Assembly (NCBI RefSeq): GCF_030247195.1
Contig: NC_080672.1
Location: 12,958,001 to 13,022,000 of the forward strand
Direction of reading: 5' to 3'
Source of the DNA: Topomyia yanbarensis
Taxonomy: Eukaryota; Arthropoda; Insecta; Diptera; Culicidae
Length of the DNA: 64,000 nt
The stretch's first letter is position 1; each line of letters starts with the position of its first letter. A program made the position numbers and the translations under genes. The notes beneath the pieces were generated by a model. That model was not told the origin of the DNA, ran no database searches, and saw only the letters and a list, made by a program, of their open reading frames with translations. This document shows, in pieces, positions 62,445-64,000 of this stretch.

Positions 62445-64000
62445 GTATAACTTTAAACTGTAGTTTCCTAATTAGTGATAACATAGTTGTTGTGTAATGA
62501 CGAGTTTCAGTACGTTCGGTGTGTTGACGGTTGTGTATGTGTATGTGCGGTGTTGGGGTTAATATGGTGTTATTGCAACCTATTTACAAAATATTTGAGT
62601 AATTCAAAAGTAATCAAGTTTCGTGGCGGAAATTTAGGTTTTCAAGTTCACATTCAGGATGGTGAAAAAAAAACCAACGGAAATGAAATGTTGCTAATAT
62701 CTCGAGACTGTACAAGCAATCAAATTTCGAGATACCTGCTACGATAAGGGGCAATCAAACATCGACACTTGTTGTAATGAAAACTCGTTTTCGTCATACT
62801 GTAGGAAGGTCATAAATGTGCTTCGGCAGTGGAATTTGGTGATATTTCAGATTTAACTAAGGGCTAAGACGGTGTGATGTGGTGCGACTTTAATCTGAAT
62901 GTTTATTCTGTTGGCATCTATTTACTTAATTTTCTTATTGTCGAAATTTCTCAATTTCTTCTCTTTCCTACATATTTAGTCATTCCCTGAATGCTGCTAG
63001 TCGCTAATATTTATAGATTGATAGCAGATGAAAGTAATTATCTAATTTATAATTATGGTGCAGTTCTTCGGGATTTCTCTAAATTTTTATTTAATGTTTT
63101 ATATAAGGATGAGGCCTCGTGATATCTTCCTATGGCAGCTTTGATATGGTTTCACACATCAATGCAATCATTGGTAAACTATTGAGTTTTGGTTGCATCG
63201 GATCTCCTGTTACGATGATACGGATTAATGAGTCGTATACGCATTCCATAGGCAGTCTCTGACCACCATGGTGTAAAAATGAACGGAACTCTTTCTAAAT
63301 GGGTACCAAATTTCTAGAAACTGCAAGTCTAGACCACAAAGAGTGTTTCTAATTGCATTTGCCTTCTTCCGGCGAAGAATCGAGATGTTAGATATAACTA
63401 ATACAGTTATCGTTTCATCGTGAAATCGTTGAATCGACAATTTTTCCCGGGGAGGTTCTCATTTAAATGACCAAAAAGTAAGCACAATTCGGTTTTCTTT
63501 CGGCCAATGAACAAACATATAAGGAAACAGTTTTGGGATTCAAAAAGCTTATATTTTCGTCTTTTTTCAAGGCGGCATTCCGTTTAATTTAGGTGCACGT
63601 GGAATTCCAAACCTGCGTACAGCATCAGGATCGATCTGAAACACAAAACTAAAAATAAAACTCTAAACTAAATATATTGGTGGAATGACCCATTACCGGT
63701 TAAAATTTGAAACTTGACGGAATGGTGTTATCTCAAACTTCGAGTTCGATTTTTTAGCCTTTTTTCCACTTTAAGTGAATACAAAGAATTTATTTCGAGA
63801 AATCAAAAGATGAACATACGTGGCTCCAGCTGGCTGACAAAGGAGAGGCACGCCTTCCTAACAGAATAGCGTCAAATTTTGGTGACACATTTCTCAACAT
63901 GGTATTTAGAGATTGGCGAATAGCTGGAATAGATGGAGTGTGTATCTCAATAACGACAATCACTCATCAATAGTGATATGTCATAGTAGATAGTACGCTT
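62445..64000. other. Probable large intron of transferase B
   Basis: AT-rich with no further transferase exon visible by eye. No other transposon ends recognised. One candidate small exon on the minus strand is listed separately. Confidence 0.45.
63567..63635 (-). CDS. Candidate terminal exon of an unknown minus-strand gene
   Basis: A strong acceptor (TTTTGTGTTTCAG, minus strand) is followed by exactly 22 codons and a TGA: IDPDAVRRFGIPRAPKLNG then MPP. The composition looks protein-like. If real, the rest of the gene lies to the right. No family recognised; could be chance. Confidence 0.2.
   Translation of the reverse strand: MDPDAVRRFGIPRAPKLNGMPP

Overview
The window reads as nuclear DNA of a dipteran insect, most likely a culicine-type mosquito. 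Reasons: spliced genes with 50-70 bp GT-AG introns, an insect-type conventional protein kinase C, two polypeptide GalNAc-transferase genes, histone H3 relics, and a dense nest of transposable elements, including a repeat ending in AGAAAGGCAAAA that I associate with mosquitoes. The species is not fixed by the sequence. No bacterial-type operon, CRISPR array or tRNA was found.

Layout. 1-6.9 kb: 3' end of a non-LTR retrotransposon with RNase H, a decayed ORF1/endonuclease pair on the minus strand, and a decayed transposon-type gene split by two nested 8-bp-duplication elements. 6.9-11.6 kb: last four coding exons of a Pkc53E-like kinase and a long A-rich 3' UTR. 12-24.4 kb: a small TATA-led ORF and two histone H3 relics flanking one 10.36-kb element (13484-23845) with exact TATATAGC duplications; that element carries a foldback element, a palindromic hAT-like element, a small MITE, an LTR-like fragment and some unidentified ORFs. 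24.4-28.7 kb: AGAAAGGCAAAA repeats with a nested palindrome, then a broken Ty3/gypsy integrase. 30.6-32.5 kb: a complete GalNAc-transferase gene on the minus strand. 33.6-36.2 kb: a two-gene PIF/Harbinger transposon with nonsense codons in both genes. 37.9-40 kb: a probable solo LTR inside a (TA)n array. 41.9-47.8 kb: a 5.9-kb hAT-like element filled with a dead LINE, itself hit by a CACTG-ended element and a CAGCGGTTCTC hAT element. 48.9-54.2 kb: a LINE 5' part split by a 4.06-kb hAT-like element, beside a short relative. 56.8-59.6 kb: a pogo-like MITE and two more LINE fragments. 61.2-62.4 kb: first exons of a second GalNAc-transferase on the plus strand, continuing beyond the window.

The two GalNAc-transferases are paralogues in head-to-head orientation with one intron in the same place and phase, separated by 29 kb of almost pure transposon sequence, so the locus looks like an inverted gene duplication since inflated by mobile DNA. 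Apart from the kinase and the two transferases, nearly every recognisable coding stretch belongs to a mobile element or relic.

The main hunt result is structural. At least nine elements share 8-bp target duplications, seven of them exact and non-trivial, and they are nested up to two deep. One three-member family (termini CAGGG-CCGGCG) has members of about 280 bp to 4 kb. I found no undescribed enzyme system that the sequence alone would support.
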